Positions 37,402 through 47,429 of a DNA stretch of 64,000 bases are shown here, in pieces. The translations under genes were made by a program, and so were the position numbers. Below the pieces are notes generated by a model that did not search any database, was not told where the DNA came from, and saw only the letters and a program-made list of their open reading frames with translations. The stretch is from positions 62,001 to 126,000 of the forward strand of contig JAWKWT010000001.1 in assembly GCA_041397365.1 (NCBI GenBank). The letters run 5' to 3'. Position 1 is the first letter of the stretch. Each line of letters begins with the position of its first letter. The DNA comes from P52-10 sp041397365 (GTDB lineage: Bacteria; Pseudomonadota; Alphaproteobacteria; Rhizobiales; Xanthobacteraceae).

Positions 37402-38598
37402 TTACAGCCCCAGCATCTGCTTGGCGATGACTTCGTGCTGGATCTCAGACGTTCCGCCGTAGATCGTCGCCGCGCGGGTGTCGAGATGCGCGGGCAGAAC
37501 CGCCAGCTCGATCTCCGGCAGCACCGGCGGCTCGTTGAGGCCGTAGAGCGGCCGGCGCGGCTCCCACACCAGCGCATCGTAGCCGATGACATCGACGCCG
37601 AGTCGCGTGATCGCCTGCGAGATTTCGGTGCCGCGCAATTTCAGCACGGACGAGATCGGTCCTGGATTGCGGCCCGCCTGCACATCCGACAGCAGTTTGA
37701 GTTCGATCATCTCGATCGCATCGATGTCGATTTCGATCTCCGACATACGCGAGGCGATCGACGCATCCGCATCGACGATGCCGCCGGCATGCTGCGCGAT
37801 CAACTCGCGCAGCTCCTTCATCTGCCGCCGCAGCCCAGTCGCCCGGAAGCCCGCGCCGCGCTCGAATTCGAGCAGATATTTCGCGTAGGTCCAGCCCTTG
37901 TTCTCCTCCCCAATCCGGTTCTCGACCGGCACGCGCACGTCGTCGAAGAACACCTGATTGACCTCGTGGTCGCCGCCGATGGTCAGGATCGGCCGCGTCG
38001 AAATCCCCGGCGACTTCATGTCGATCAGCAGGAAGCTGATGCCCTCCTGCCGCTTCGGCGTATCGGAGGTGCGCACCAGCGCGAAGATTCGGTCCGCGAA
38101 ATGCGCGTGCGTGGTCCAGATCTTGGTGCCGTTGACGACGTAATGATCGCCGTCGCGCACCGCGCGGGTCTTCAGCGATGCGAGATCGGAGCCCGAACCC
38201 GGCTCCGAATAGCCCTGACACCAGTAATCCTCTCCCGACAGAATGCGCGGCAGATAGAAATCCTTCTGCTGCTGCGAGCCGAATTTGATAATGACCGGCC
38301 CGACCATGTGAATGCCGAACGGCAGCAGACGCGGCGCGCCTGCGCGGCTGCACTCGCTCTCGAAAATGTACCGCTGCGCCGGCGACCAGCCCGCGCCGCC
38401 ATGTTCCACCGGCCAATAGGGTGCGACCCAGCCACGCTTGCCGAGAGCCGTGTACCAGCTTCCGAACACCGGCTTCTCCGGAATCGCCGACGGCGAAAGT
38501 CGCGTGCCGCGCCGCGCATCCTCGGACAGATTCTTGGCGATGAAGTCGCGCACCTCGTCGCGAAAGGCGAGTTCTTCGCTCGAAAAGGACAGGTCCAT
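37402..38598 (-). CDS. Acyl-CoA dehydrogenase (second-domain type)
   Basis: 398-residue FAD acyl-CoA dehydrogenase, intact. MDLSFSSEELAFRDEVRDFI, WCQGYSEPGSGSDLASLKT (substrate/FAD loop), VNGTKIWTTHAH and the C-terminal GGTSEIQHEVIAKQMLGL are family motifs. It follows the acyl-CoA dehydrogenase at 38608 with a 9-bp gap. It aligns with the second half of the fused enzymes at 41402 and 43958, so the two genes here are likely to form one heteromeric enzyme. Confidence 0.92.
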   Translation of the reverse strand: MDLSFSSEELAFRDEVRDFIAKNLSEDARRGTRLSPSAIPEKPVFGSWYTALGKRGWVAPYWPVEHGGAGWSPAQRYIFESECSRAGAPRLLPFGIHMVGPVIIKFGSQQQKDFYLPRILSGEDYWCQGYSEPGSGSDLASLKTRAVRDGDHYVVNGTKIWTTHAHFADRIFALVRTSDTPKRQEGISFLLIDMKSPGISTRPILTIGGDHEVNQVFFDDVRVPVENRIGEENKGWTYAKYLLEFERGAGFRATGLRRQMKELRELIAQHAGGIVDADASIASRMSEIEIDIDAIEMIELKLLSDVQAGRNPGPISSVLKLRGTEISQAITRLGVDVIGYDALVWEPRRPLYGLNEPPVLPEIELAVLPAHLDTRAATIYGGTSEIQHEVIAKQMLGL

Positions 38599-38607
38599 CG
38601 CCGCCTC

Positions 38608-39756
38608 CTAAGCCGCATTCACGGCGCGCGACAATTCGACGTGCCGCTGCAAATGAAAATCGGTCGAGCCGAAAATCGTCTCGATCGCCATCAGGCGCTT
38701 GAAATAGAAGCCGACATTCAGTTCCTCGGTGACGCCCATGCCGCCATGCAATTGCACCGCCTGCTCGGCGACGAAGCGGCCGGCGCGACCGACCTTCACC
38801 TTCGCGCTGGAGGCCGCACGCGATCGCGTGACCGGGTCCGCGTCCGCGGCAAGGATCGCATGCAGCGCGCTCGCGCGCGCCTCCTCGATCTTCACCGCCA
38901 TCGCCGCCATACGATGCTTCAGCACCTGATTGTCCGCCAGGGGCTTGCCGAACTGGATGCGCGTCTTGGTGTAGGCGACGGTGGTGTCCAGCAGCACCTG
39001 CATGCAGCCGACAGCTTCTGAGGACATCGCCACGATCGCCGCATCCGCCGCCGCCTCGATCGCCGGCAGCGCTTCGCGGTTGTCGCCGAGCAGCGCCTCT
39101 GGCGGCAGCGCGACCGCATCAAAAACGACGTTGCTGGCGCGCGCGCCGTCGAGCGTCGGATAATCCGTCGCCGTCATGCCGGGCGACTGCGCCGGGACCA
39201 CGAACACGCCGATGCCGCCACGGTCGCGCCTCTCGCCATCGATGCGCGCGACGACGAGAAGCCGGTCCGCCCACGGCCCGCCGAGAACGAGTTGCTTGCG
39301 TCCGGAGATGGTCCACCCGGTTGCGGTGCGCGTGGCGATGGTCGTCACGTCATTCAGGGCGAAGCGCGATTGCGGTTCGGCCTGCGCCAATGCCAGCAGC
39401 AGCTGGCCGCCGACGATCTGCGGCAGCAACTCGCTTTTCTGTGCCGGGCTGCCGAGCGCGAGAATGAGGTAAGGCGCGACGATCGCGGTCGCTAGATACG
39501 GCTCCACCACCAGCCCGCGCCCGAGCGCCTCCATCACGAGGCCGGTTTCGACAGCGCCGCCGCCGAGCCCGCCGAATTCCTCCGGAATGCCGAGGCCGAG
39601 CCAGCCAAGTTCGGCGAATTCACGCCAGATGTCGCGGCTGAAACCTTCGGGCGATTGCAAAAAAGCGCGGCGCGCCTCGAACGAATAGCGGCCCGCGACG
39701 AAGCGGTTGGCGGCATCGCCCAAGAGCCGCTGTTCCTCGGAAAACGAAAGATCCAT
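38608..39756 (-). CDS. Acyl-CoA dehydrogenase (first-domain type)
   Basis: 382-residue acyl-CoA dehydrogenase. The ATG at 39756 has GGGAGGACAG before it; the open frame to 40023 has no support. MDLSFSEEQRLLGDAANRFV, WLGLGIPEEFGGLG and VQLHGGMGVTEELNVG are visible. It is the upstream member of a two-gene operon with 37402-38598 and resembles the N-terminal half of the fused enzymes nearby. Confidence 0.9.
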   Translation of the reverse strand: MDLSFSEEQRLLGDAANRFVAGRYSFEARRAFLQSPEGFSRDIWREFAELGWLGLGIPEEFGGLGGGAVETGLVMEALGRGLVVEPYLATAIVAPYLILALGSPAQKSELLPQIVGGQLLLALAQAEPQSRFALNDVTTIATRTATGWTISGRKQLVLGGPWADRLLVVARIDGERRDRGGIGVFVVPAQSPGMTATDYPTLDGARASNVVFDAVALPPEALLGDNREALPAIEAAADAAIVAMSSEAVGCMQVLLDTTVAYTKTRIQFGKPLADNQVLKHRMAAMAVKIEEARASALHAILAADADPVTRSRAASSAKVKVGRAGRFVAEQAVQLHGGMGVTEELNVGFYFKRLMAIETIFGSTDFHLQRHVELSRAVNAA

Positions 39757-39934
39757 CTGTCCTCCCGCCGCGGCCACGTTGTTCCGGCCGTCGTCAGGGT
39801 GACATTCTAAGCGCATCCGGCGAAGCTCCGCCAGCCCGCCGGCGCGACGCCGTGTCATGCCGAGCGGACAGTTGCAATCGTCGCCGAAATTCCGCACAGA
39901 AGCCGTCGAAACAAACCGCACAGGGAGATGCAGC

Positions 39935-40225
39935 ATGTTCGGCACCGTCGCCACCATCAAGGTCAAGGAAGGCCAGGGCGCAGACTTCGAAAAGGTCGCG
40001 CTTGAACTCGTCAAGCAGGTCAATGCGAACGAGAAGGGCTGCCTGCTGTATCAGCTCTATCACGGCGAGGAGCCGAACACTTACGTATTCCTTGAGCGCT
40101 ACGCCGATCAGGCCGCCGTCGAAGCGCACCGCGCCTCGGACTATTTCAAGACGCTCGGCCGCGCGATGGGCGCGTTCATGGACGGCAAGCCGGCGGTGCA
40201 GCGCTTCAAGCAGGTCGGCGCGTAA
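39935..40225 (+). CDS. ABM-family monooxygenase-like protein
   Basis: 96-residue protein with the antibiotic-biosynthesis-monooxygenase (dimeric alpha/beta barrel) fold: MFGTVATIKVKEGQGADFE, CLLYQLYHGEEPNTYVFLE, DYFKTLGRAM. AGGGAGA precedes ATG 39935. Such proteins often act on small aromatics or are of unknown role. Transcribed divergently from the acyl-CoA dehydrogenase pair. Confidence 0.85.
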   Translation: MFGTVATIKVKEGQGADFEKVALELVKQVNANEKGCLLYQLYHGEEPNTYVFLERYADQAAVEAHRASDYFKTLGRAMGAFMDGKPAVQRFKQVGA

Positions 40226-40245
40226 GGCGCACAAAGACACGCCGC

Positions 40246-40280
40246 CACCTTCGCGCCGGCATTAGACAGGCGCGAAGGTG
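40246..40280. terminator. Hairpin between convergent genes
   Basis: CACCTTCGCGCC and GGCGCGAAGGTG form a perfect 12-bp stem with an 11-base loop. The stem overlaps the stop codon of the MBL-fold gene and follows the ABM gene. Confidence 0.6.
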
Positions 40281-41284
40281 ATGGCGCCCTTGGCGTCGAC
40301 ATTGCGCGTCAGCCGGCCCATCGAGGCCAGCATGTTGAGATGCGCCAGCGACTCGCCCAGCGCCTGCCGCGGATTGGCCATCAAAAGCCGCGAAAACACC
40401 TCGCTCGCGATCGCGAACGGCGTCACAGTCTCCTCGATCATCGACGCCATTTCGTCCAGCCGCGCCTCGTGATGCTCGCGCAGTTGCGCGAGCCGCGCAT
40501 GCAGGCCATGAAACGGCAGGCCGTGCGACGGCAGCACCAGCGTGTCGGCCGGCAGCGTCTCGAACTGCGCCAGCGAATCCAGATAATCCTTCATCGGATT
40601 GGCGTCGGGCTGCGCGGACGGCACGATCACCGACGGCGTGATGTGCGACAGCACCTGATCGCCGGCGATCAGAATCCGGTCTGCTTCACAATAAAACGAC
40701 GCATGCTCGGGCGAGTGGCCGCCGGCGGTGATGACCCGCCAGTCGCGCTTGCCCATGGCGACCATGTCGCCGTCGCGGATGCGGGTGAATTCGCGTGGCG
40801 GCCGCACGCCGCCGAATTTCGACGGCCGCTGCGCGGCGGCGATGGTTTTCGCCTCGTCCTCGGTCGCGCCGGCGCGCTTCATCAGATCGACGAACTGCTC
40901 GTTGATGCCTTCCTCGCGCTCATGCCACATCATCCAGCCGTTCAGCCATTCGGCGAAGGGCAGCCGCACGCGGCAGCCGGTCTCCTTCACGAAGAAGCCG
41001 GCGAGACCGATATGGTCGATATGCGCATGCGTCAGCGTCAGATTCTGCAACGGACGGCTGCGCAGCAGGCCGCGCCACAGCGTGTCCCACATTTCGAAAA
41101 TTTCGTCGGTGTTCATGCCGCAATCGATCATGGTCCAGCCGGGACCGTCATCGAGCAGCCAGCAATTGATGTGATTGAGCGTCAGCGGCAAAGGCAGCCG
41201 CACCCAATACATGCCGGGAACGAGATCAATCAGTTCGCCATAGGCCGGCGCGCGCGGCACGGTGAATTGCAGATCGTTCGACAT
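40262..41284 (-). CDS. MBL-fold metallo-hydrolase
   Basis: 340-residue metallo-beta-lactamase-fold hydrolase. Metal motif THAHIDH, then GGHSPEHASFY and AGDQVL supply later ligands; PSHGLPFHG near the end gives the last histidine. ATG 41284 follows a G-rich ribosome-binding site. Close family members in acyl-CoA gene clusters are often thioesterase-like, but the substrate is not shown by sequence. It follows the fused acyl-CoA dehydrogenase gene on the same strand. Confidence 0.88.
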   Translation of the reverse strand: MSNDLQFTVPRAPAYGELIDLVPGMYWVRLPLPLTLNHINCWLLDDGPGWTMIDCGMNTDEIFEMWDTLWRGLLRSRPLQNLTLTHAHIDHIGLAGFFVKETGCRVRLPFAEWLNGWMMWHEREEGINEQFVDLMKRAGATEDEAKTIAAAQRPSKFGGVRPPREFTRIRDGDMVAMGKRDWRVITAGGHSPEHASFYCEADRILIAGDQVLSHITPSVIVPSAQPDANPMKDYLDSLAQFETLPADTLVLPSHGLPFHGLHARLAQLREHHEARLDEMASMIEETVTPFAIASEVFSRLLMANPRQALGESLAHLNMLASMGRLTRNVDAKGAITFAPV

Positions 41285-41401
41285 GTCCCCGCCCCGTTCT
41301 TCGCCGGCTTCCTTCGAGGCCGCGTCCGTCCCTTGATCTTTTTCGTATGTGGCGAGGTGCATCCTCCTGCGAAGATGCACCTCGTTGTCAGGTCAGTCCC
41401 A

Positions 41402-43759
41402 TCAGGGCAGGTTCAGCACCCGCTTGGCGATGATGTTGCGCTGGATGTCGTTCGTGCCGGAGGCGATCATCGCGCCGAAATGGTGGAAGAACGAGCCGAG
41501 CAGGCTCACCCCCTCGCCCTCGACATCGATCAGGTCCTGGCCCGCGCCCTCGCCGCCGGCCGTCTCCATCAAGAGTTCGCTCGCGAGCTGTGTCGCGGAG
41601 GCGACGACGATCTTGAGCTGCGACAGTTCGGGGCCCGGCGTGTCGCCGAGGCTCATGATGTCGGCGAAGCGCTGATACGCCGTCGAGAGGTCGGCGATGT
41701 CGAGATAGACGCGCACATATTTCGACTGGAATTCCGGATCGGCCCACAGGCCGTTGGCTTTCGCCACCCGTTCGACCGCCGCCAGCGCCGCGCGCGCCGG
41801 GCGCGGACTGCCGGAATTCAGCCGCTCGAAGCCGAGCAGGCTCTTGGCCACGGTCCAGCCCTTGTTGATCTCGCCGACGATGTTTTCCTTCGGCACGCGC
41901 ACATTCTCGAAATATTCCTGCGCGAATTCGGCGTGACCGGAGATGTTCGGAATAGGGCGAACCGTCAGTCCCGGCGTCTTCATGTCGTCGAGCACGAAGA
42001 AGGTGATGCCCTCCTGCTTCTTGGCGTCCTTGTCGGTGCGCGCCAGGAAGAACATGTGGTCGGCCCAATGGCCCGACGTTGTCCAGATCTTCGAGCCGTT
42101 GATGACATAGTGATCGCCGTCGAGCACCGCCGAGGTCTGCAAGCTGGCAAGATCCGAGCCCGCATTCGGCTCGGAATAGCCCTGACACCAGATATGTTCG
42201 TTGGCGATGATGCGCGGCAGGTATTTCTGCTTCTGCTCCTCGGTGCCCCAGCGCATCAGCGTCGGGCCGAACATGACGATGCCCATGTCCGGATCGCGCA
42301 TCACGCCGACGCGCTCGCGCTCCTCGATATAGATGATCTGCTTGGACGGCGAGAGGCCCATGCCGCCCCATTTGGTCGGCCAGGCCGGCGCGATCCAGCC
42401 CTTGCGCGAGATCGTCTTCATCCACGCGCTCATTTCCTGCGCGCTGCCGCGGCGGCCGGTGTGGCGCATGTCGTGCGGATAGTTCTTGTCGAACCAGGCG
42501 AACACACCGGCGCGGAATTCCTCGTCGCTGAACGAATTCCAGTCCACGTCGGCCTTGTCGTCCTGAAGGAACAGGGGCGAGAACGGCACGCTGGCCCTCT
42601 TCTCCTCGCTTGCGCTGCCGGCGGTTTGCAGCAGCTTGCCGAAGCGGCGGCGATGCTCGGACGGATTGCCGAGCCAGGCGTTCAGCGCCATCGCACGGCG
42701 AAGGTAAAGCCCCACATCATATTCGTCGGTGAAGCCGATCGCGCCGTGCAGCTTGATCGTCTCGCGGCCGATCGTGTGGGCTGCGTCGCCGCAGCGGGAT
42801 TTGGCGCGGCTCGCCGCCATGCTGAGCTGGTCGGGCGTCGTCTTCGGATTGTCGAGGGCGCGGACGGCGTCCGCCAGCGCACCCATCGCCAGCTCCTTCT
42901 GAATCCACAGATCGACCGTGCGATGCTGCAACGCCTGAAAATTGCCGATCGGCTTGCCGAACTGCACGCGCGTCTGCATGTAGCCGACGGTGATGTCGAG
43001 CGCCTGATTCATGCAGGCATAGAGTTCGGCGCAGGTCATGATGGTGGCGGCGTCGGTGGCGCGGCGAACGGCCGCTTCCGCCTTCGCGCCGGTGGCGACG
43101 ACATCCGCAGCCGCGACCTTCACGTCCTTGAGCGTCAGCGTTCCGGCGAATGTGCCGTCGGCGCGCAGCACCTCCTTGACTGACAGGCCGGCGGCATTCG
43201 CCGGCAGACGATACAGGCCGACGCCCTCCGCACCCTTGGCGGCGACGATGAAATCGGTCGCGCTCAGGGCCGGATAGACGTGATGCGCCACGCCGTTCAG
43301 GACCGCCTCCGATCCGGCCGCCTTGGCGGTGACAGACACCTCGCCCGAAAAACGGCCGACCACGCCCGCGCCGATGATGGCGTCGCCGGTGGCGATCTTC
43401 GCCAGCAGCGCTTTTTTCAGGGCGTCGTTCTCGCCGCCCATCAGCAGCCCTGCCGACAGCACCGAGGAGGCGACAACCGGCTCGGGGCTCAGCGTCCGCG
43501 CCAGTTCCTCGACCACCACGGCCATTTCCGCATACCCCAGAGCCTGCCCGCCAAAGCTTTCCGGGATCAGGATGCCGAGCCAGCCTTGTTCGGCCATCTC
43601 CTTCCAGAGTGCGGCATCCATGCCGGGCCTGGTCGCGCGGAGCCCGCGCGAGCGCTCGACGCCGCCGCGCCGGGCGAAGGTCGCGGCCGCGTCCCGCAGC
43701 AGCCTCAGCAGTTCTCCGTCATCGGATTGTTGGTCGTCATGCGCGACTGCGACTGACAT
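41402..43759 (-). CDS. Fused double-domain acyl-CoA dehydrogenase 1
   Basis: 785-residue protein made of two complete acyl-CoA dehydrogenase domains. The first (about 1-385) has GWLGILIPESFGGQAL and KLHGAIGFTDEYDVG. The second (about 410-785) has WCQGYSEPNAGSDLASLQT, VINGSKIWTTSGHWAD and GTNDIQRNIIAKRVLNLP. AGGAGGAG precedes ATG 43759. It is divergent from, and paralogous to, the gene at 43958. Double-domain members such as mycobacterial FadE34 act on bulky CoA esters; the substrate here is unknown. Confidence 0.92.
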   Translation of the reverse strand: MSVAVAHDDQQSDDGELLRLLRDAAATFARRGGVERSRGLRATRPGMDAALWKEMAEQGWLGILIPESFGGQALGYAEMAVVVEELARTLSPEPVVASSVLSAGLLMGGENDALKKALLAKIATGDAIIGAGVVGRFSGEVSVTAKAAGSEAVLNGVAHHVYPALSATDFIVAAKGAEGVGLYRLPANAAGLSVKEVLRADGTFAGTLTLKDVKVAAADVVATGAKAEAAVRRATDAATIMTCAELYACMNQALDITVGYMQTRVQFGKPIGNFQALQHRTVDLWIQKELAMGALADAVRALDNPKTTPDQLSMAASRAKSRCGDAAHTIGRETIKLHGAIGFTDEYDVGLYLRRAMALNAWLGNPSEHRRRFGKLLQTAGSASEEKRASVPFSPLFLQDDKADVDWNSFSDEEFRAGVFAWFDKNYPHDMRHTGRRGSAQEMSAWMKTISRKGWIAPAWPTKWGGMGLSPSKQIIYIEERERVGVMRDPDMGIVMFGPTLMRWGTEEQKQKYLPRIIANEHIWCQGYSEPNAGSDLASLQTSAVLDGDHYVINGSKIWTTSGHWADHMFFLARTDKDAKKQEGITFFVLDDMKTPGLTVRPIPNISGHAEFAQEYFENVRVPKENIVGEINKGWTVAKSLLGFERLNSGSPRPARAALAAVERVAKANGLWADPEFQSKYVRVYLDIADLSTAYQRFADIMSLGDTPGPELSQLKIVVASATQLASELLMETAGGEGAGQDLIDVEGEGVSLLGSFFHHFGAMIASGTNDIQRNIIAKRVLNLP

Positions 43760-43957
43760 GCGCTCCTCCTGAAAATTTCGATGCATGGCAAATCCAGTGC
43801 GCGGCGCGCGGCGGACCTGCCGTTGCTTTCTTCTTAGCTTGATATACCGTCGCGACGAAAGTCGGATGCATCATGGTCGCACGGCAATTGTGCAATGCAT
43901 GAAAGGGCGACGACCCGTCAGAACCCGGACGGCAACAAAAAGAGCGAGGAACGAACA

Positions 43958-46335
43958 ATGTCGGTTGCAGCCGCACAGACCGAGCCTACCGAGAACAATC
44001 AGGAATTGCAGCGGCTGCTCAGGGATTCGGCGGCCTCGTTCGCGAGGCGCGGCGGGGTGACGCGCGCGCGCCATTTGCGCAAGACGAAGCCGGGGATCGA
44101 TCCCGACATTTGGTCGCAACTGGCCGGACAGGGCTGGCTCGGCATCCTGATCCCGGAAAGCTTTGGCGGACAGGGCCTCGGCTTCGCCGAAATGGCGGTC
44201 GTCGCGGAAGAACTGGCACGAACGCTCGCTCCCAGCCGCTGGTCGGCTCCAGCGTCTTCGCAGCCAGCCTGATCACCGCCAGCAGCAATGAGCGGCTGAA
44301 GGCGGAGCTTCTGCCCGCGCTCGCATCGGGCAAACGGATCGCCGGCACAGGCTTCGCCAGCCGCTTCAACGACCTCGATCCGTCGCAAACGGGCGTCACG
44401 GCGACCGCTTCCGGCGCGGACGTGACGCTGCAAGGAACGGTTCACCATGTTTACCCGGCGCTCTGCGCCACGGACTTCATCGTCGCCGCCCGCAACGGAG
44501 CCGAACTCTCGCTCTATCGTCTCCCCGCCGACGCCAAAGGCCTGACCTGCACCGACGAGTTGCGGGCGGACGGAACCTATGCCGGCAATCTGACGCTGAA
44601 GGATGTGCGCGTCAGCGCGGCGGATCTGATCGCCAGCGGCCCCGCCGCCCGCGACGCCTTCCGCCGCGCCTGCGATGCCGCCACCATCATCACCTGCGCC
44701 GAGCTTTACGGCTGCATGGATCAGGCGCTCGACATCACGCTCAATTATCTGAAGACGCGCGTGCAGTTCGGCAAGCCGATCGGCAGCTTTCAGGCCCTGC
44801 AAGTCCGCTGCGTCGAACTGCATCTGCAAAAAGAACTGGCGCATGGCGCGCTGCATGACGCGATCCGCACGCTCGACGATCCGAAGGCGACCCTCGATCA
44901 GATCAGCATGGCGGCGAGCCGCGCCAAATCCCGCTGCGGCGATGTCGCCCACATGATCGGCCGCGAGGCGGTGAAGCTGCACGGCGCGATCGGCTTCACC
45001 GACGAATATGATGTGGGGCTCTATCTTCGCCGCGCGATGGTGCTGAACGCCTGGCTCGGCAATCCGTCGGCGCACCGGCGGCGATTTTCCGAGCTTCTGA
45101 AAGAAGCGGGCGGAGCGAGCCTTGCCGACAAGAACAGAGAGAGCGTGCCGTTCTCAGCGGTCTTCATGTCCGACAAGAGAGAGGACGTCGACTGGAATTC
45201 CTTCAGCGACAGGGAATTCCGCGCCGGCATCGGCGCCTGGTTCGAACAGAATTTTCCGGAGCACCTGAAAGGTCTGCCGCGCCGCGTCACGCCGGAGGAA
45301 ATGCGGCCGTGGTTCACGAAGCTCGCGGCGAAGGGCTGGAGCGCGCCGGCCTGGCCCGTAAAATACGGCGGAATGGGCCTCGCGCCGGCCAAGCAGATCA
45401 TCTACATCGAGGAGCGCGAGCGCGCCGGCGTGCCGCGCACCTCCGAGCACGGCGTCGCCATGCTCGCGCCGCTGTTGATGCAGTTCGGCACCGAGGAGCA
45501 GCGGCGGAAATATCTGCCGCGCATCCTCACCAATGAAGACGTCTGGTGTCAGGGCTATTCCGAGCCGAATGCGGGGTCGGACCTCGCCAGCCTGCAAACC
45601 GAAGCCGTGCTCGACGGCGACCACTACGTCATCAACGGCTCGAAAATATGGACCTCCGGCGCGGACCTCGCCAACAAGATGTTCCTGCTGGTGCGCACGT
45701 CGCGCGGGCCGAAGAAGCAGGACGGCATCAGCTTCCTCCTGATCGACGACATGAACACGCCCGGCCTGACCGTGCGGCCGCTCGAAATGATTAACGGCAT
45801 TCCCGAACTCTGTCAGGAGTATTTCGAGAACGTCCGCGTGCCGAAGGAGAACATCGTCGGCGAGGTCAACAAGGGCTGGACCATCGCCAAGAGCCTGCTC
45901 GGCTTCGAGCGGCTGAATTCGGGCAGCCCGCGCCGCCCGCAAGGCCAGTTCAAATCGCTGGAGAAGGTCGCGCGCGCGACCGGCGTCTGGGACGATGTCG
46001 AATTCCAGTCAAAATATGTCCGCGCCTATCTCGACCTCGAAGATCTGAACTCGTTGTATCAGCGTTTCTGCGACGCCATCGGCAAGGGCGAGCAACTCGG
46101 CCCGGATGTGTCGCAGACGAAAATCTGGGCCGGCGAAACCATGCAGCGCATCGCCGAACTGTTGATGGAGACGGCGGGCGCGGCGGGCGCGGTCAACGAA
46201 TCGCAGCCCTTCGGCCAGCACCTGCTTCAGGTGGTCTCGCCGTTCTACATGATGTTCCCGATGATGATCGCGTCCGGCTCGAACGACATTCAGCGCAACA
46301 TCCTCTCGCAGCGCGTGCTCGGCCTGCCGAACTGA
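43958..46335 (+). pseudogene. Fused double-domain acyl-CoA dehydrogenase 2, one-base frameshift
   Basis: Paralogue of the divergent gene at 41402-43759. ATG 43958 follows GCGAGGA. The first frame runs to AEELARTLAP, and the second frame continues PLVGSSVFAASLITASS. One G is missing at about 44233 (CCC-GAG expected). The corrected length is about 792 residues. The second domain keeps WCQGYSEPNAGSDLASLQT and GSNDIQRNILSQRVLGLP. Otherwise undegraded, so the indel may be artefactual. Confidence 0.88.
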
Positions 46336-46433
46336 ACGCGCGGGACGCGCATGGGGCTTCATGCGCCGCGCAATAGACGGCGGCGCAGACGCGGGTTTAT
46401 ACCGAAATCACAAACATAACGAAGGGGAACACA

Positions 46434-47357
46434 GTGGCAGGACTCGTTGAAGGCAAGGTCGCCATCGTCACCGGCGGCGGCGGTGCGATCGGCAGCGCCA
46501 TTTCCAGGCTGCTCGCGAAGGAAGGCGCGAAGGTCGTCGTCAACGACGTCGGCGGCACCGTCTTCGGCACCGAACAGAACGACATGGGCCCGGCGCAAAA
46601 GACCGTCGCCGACATCAAGGCGGCCGGCGGCGAGGCCATCATCAACGGCGACAGCGTCTCAAGCTGGGAGTCCGCGCAGAAGATCGTGCAGGCCGCGCGC
46701 GACACCTACGGCAAGATCGACCTGGTGGTGAACAATGCCGGCATCATCCGCATGGCGAGCTTCCACAAGATGATGCCGAAGGACTGGGAAGACGTCATCA
46801 ACGTCCATCTCAACGGCAGCTTCTATGTTGCCCGCGCCGCAGCCCCGCATATGCGCGAGCAGAAGGGCGGCGCGTTCGTGCACATGGCCTCGACGGCAGG
46901 CCTCATCGGCACGCTCGGCATGGCCAATTACGCGGCGGCCAAGATCGGCATTCACGGCCTGTCGCGCTCGATCGCGATCGATATGGGCGTCTTCAACGTT
47001 CGCTCGAACGCGATCGCGCCCGCCGCGCACAGCCGCATGATCGACGCCACGCCGAACCAGACGCCGGAAATGGCCGCGCGCATCGAGCGCCGCCAGCGCG
47101 TGCAGAAGCCGGAGCACGTTGCCAATCTGGCCGTATTCCTGCTGAGCGACGCGGCGAAGACGATTACGGGTCAGGTGTTCGGCGCGCGCGGGCCGGAAAT
47201 CTATCTCTACAGTCAGCCGCGGCCGATCCGCACCCTGTTCCGCTCCGGCGGCTGGCCGCCGCAGACGCTGGCCGAGCAGCTCCCGCAGATGCTGAAGAAC
47301 TCGCTCACGCCGCTTGAGCGCACCGGCGACGTGTTCTCCTGGGACGTGGACGAATAA
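46434..47357 (+). CDS. Short-chain dehydrogenase/reductase
   Basis: 307-residue SDR starting at GTG 46434 with AAGGGG upstream. Cofactor motif VTGGGGAIGSAI, NNAG (VVNNAGII), catalytic serine region HMASTAG and YAAAK. The long C-terminus (about 260-307) and overall sequence resemble 3-hydroxyacyl-CoA dehydrogenase domains of multifunctional beta-oxidation enzymes, which suits the preceding acyl-CoA dehydrogenase. Likely cytoplasmic, NAD(H)-dependent. Confidence 0.9.
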   Translation: MAGLVEGKVAIVTGGGGAIGSAISRLLAKEGAKVVVNDVGGTVFGTEQNDMGPAQKTVADIKAAGGEAIINGDSVSSWESAQKIVQAARDTYGKIDLVVNNAGIIRMASFHKMMPKDWEDVINVHLNGSFYVARAAAPHMREQKGGAFVHMASTAGLIGTLGMANYAAAKIGIHGLSRSIAIDMGVFNVRSNAIAPAAHSRMIDATPNQTPEMAARIERRQRVQKPEHVANLAVFLLSDAAKTITGQVFGARGPEIYLYSQPRPIRTLFRSGGWPPQTLAEQLPQMLKNSLTPLERTGDVFSWDVDE

Positions 47358-47379
47358 TCGCAGGCGCTACTCACGATCG

Positions 47380-47412
47380 ATTGCCGGGCTCGACAAGCGC
47401 CCGGCAATTTTC
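47380..47412. terminator. Bidirectional terminator
   Basis: ATTGCCGGGC and GCCCGGCAAT form a 10-bp stem with a 9-base loop, followed by TTT. It lies between the convergent SDR and mmsB genes. Confidence 0.8.
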
Positions 47413-47429
47413 GTTGAAGCTTCGCAAAT

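Noticed and set aside
40340..43183. 947-residue plus-strand frame
   Set aside because: Antisense to the MBL-fold and fused acyl-CoA dehydrogenase genes, both with clear motifs; composition is shadow-like.
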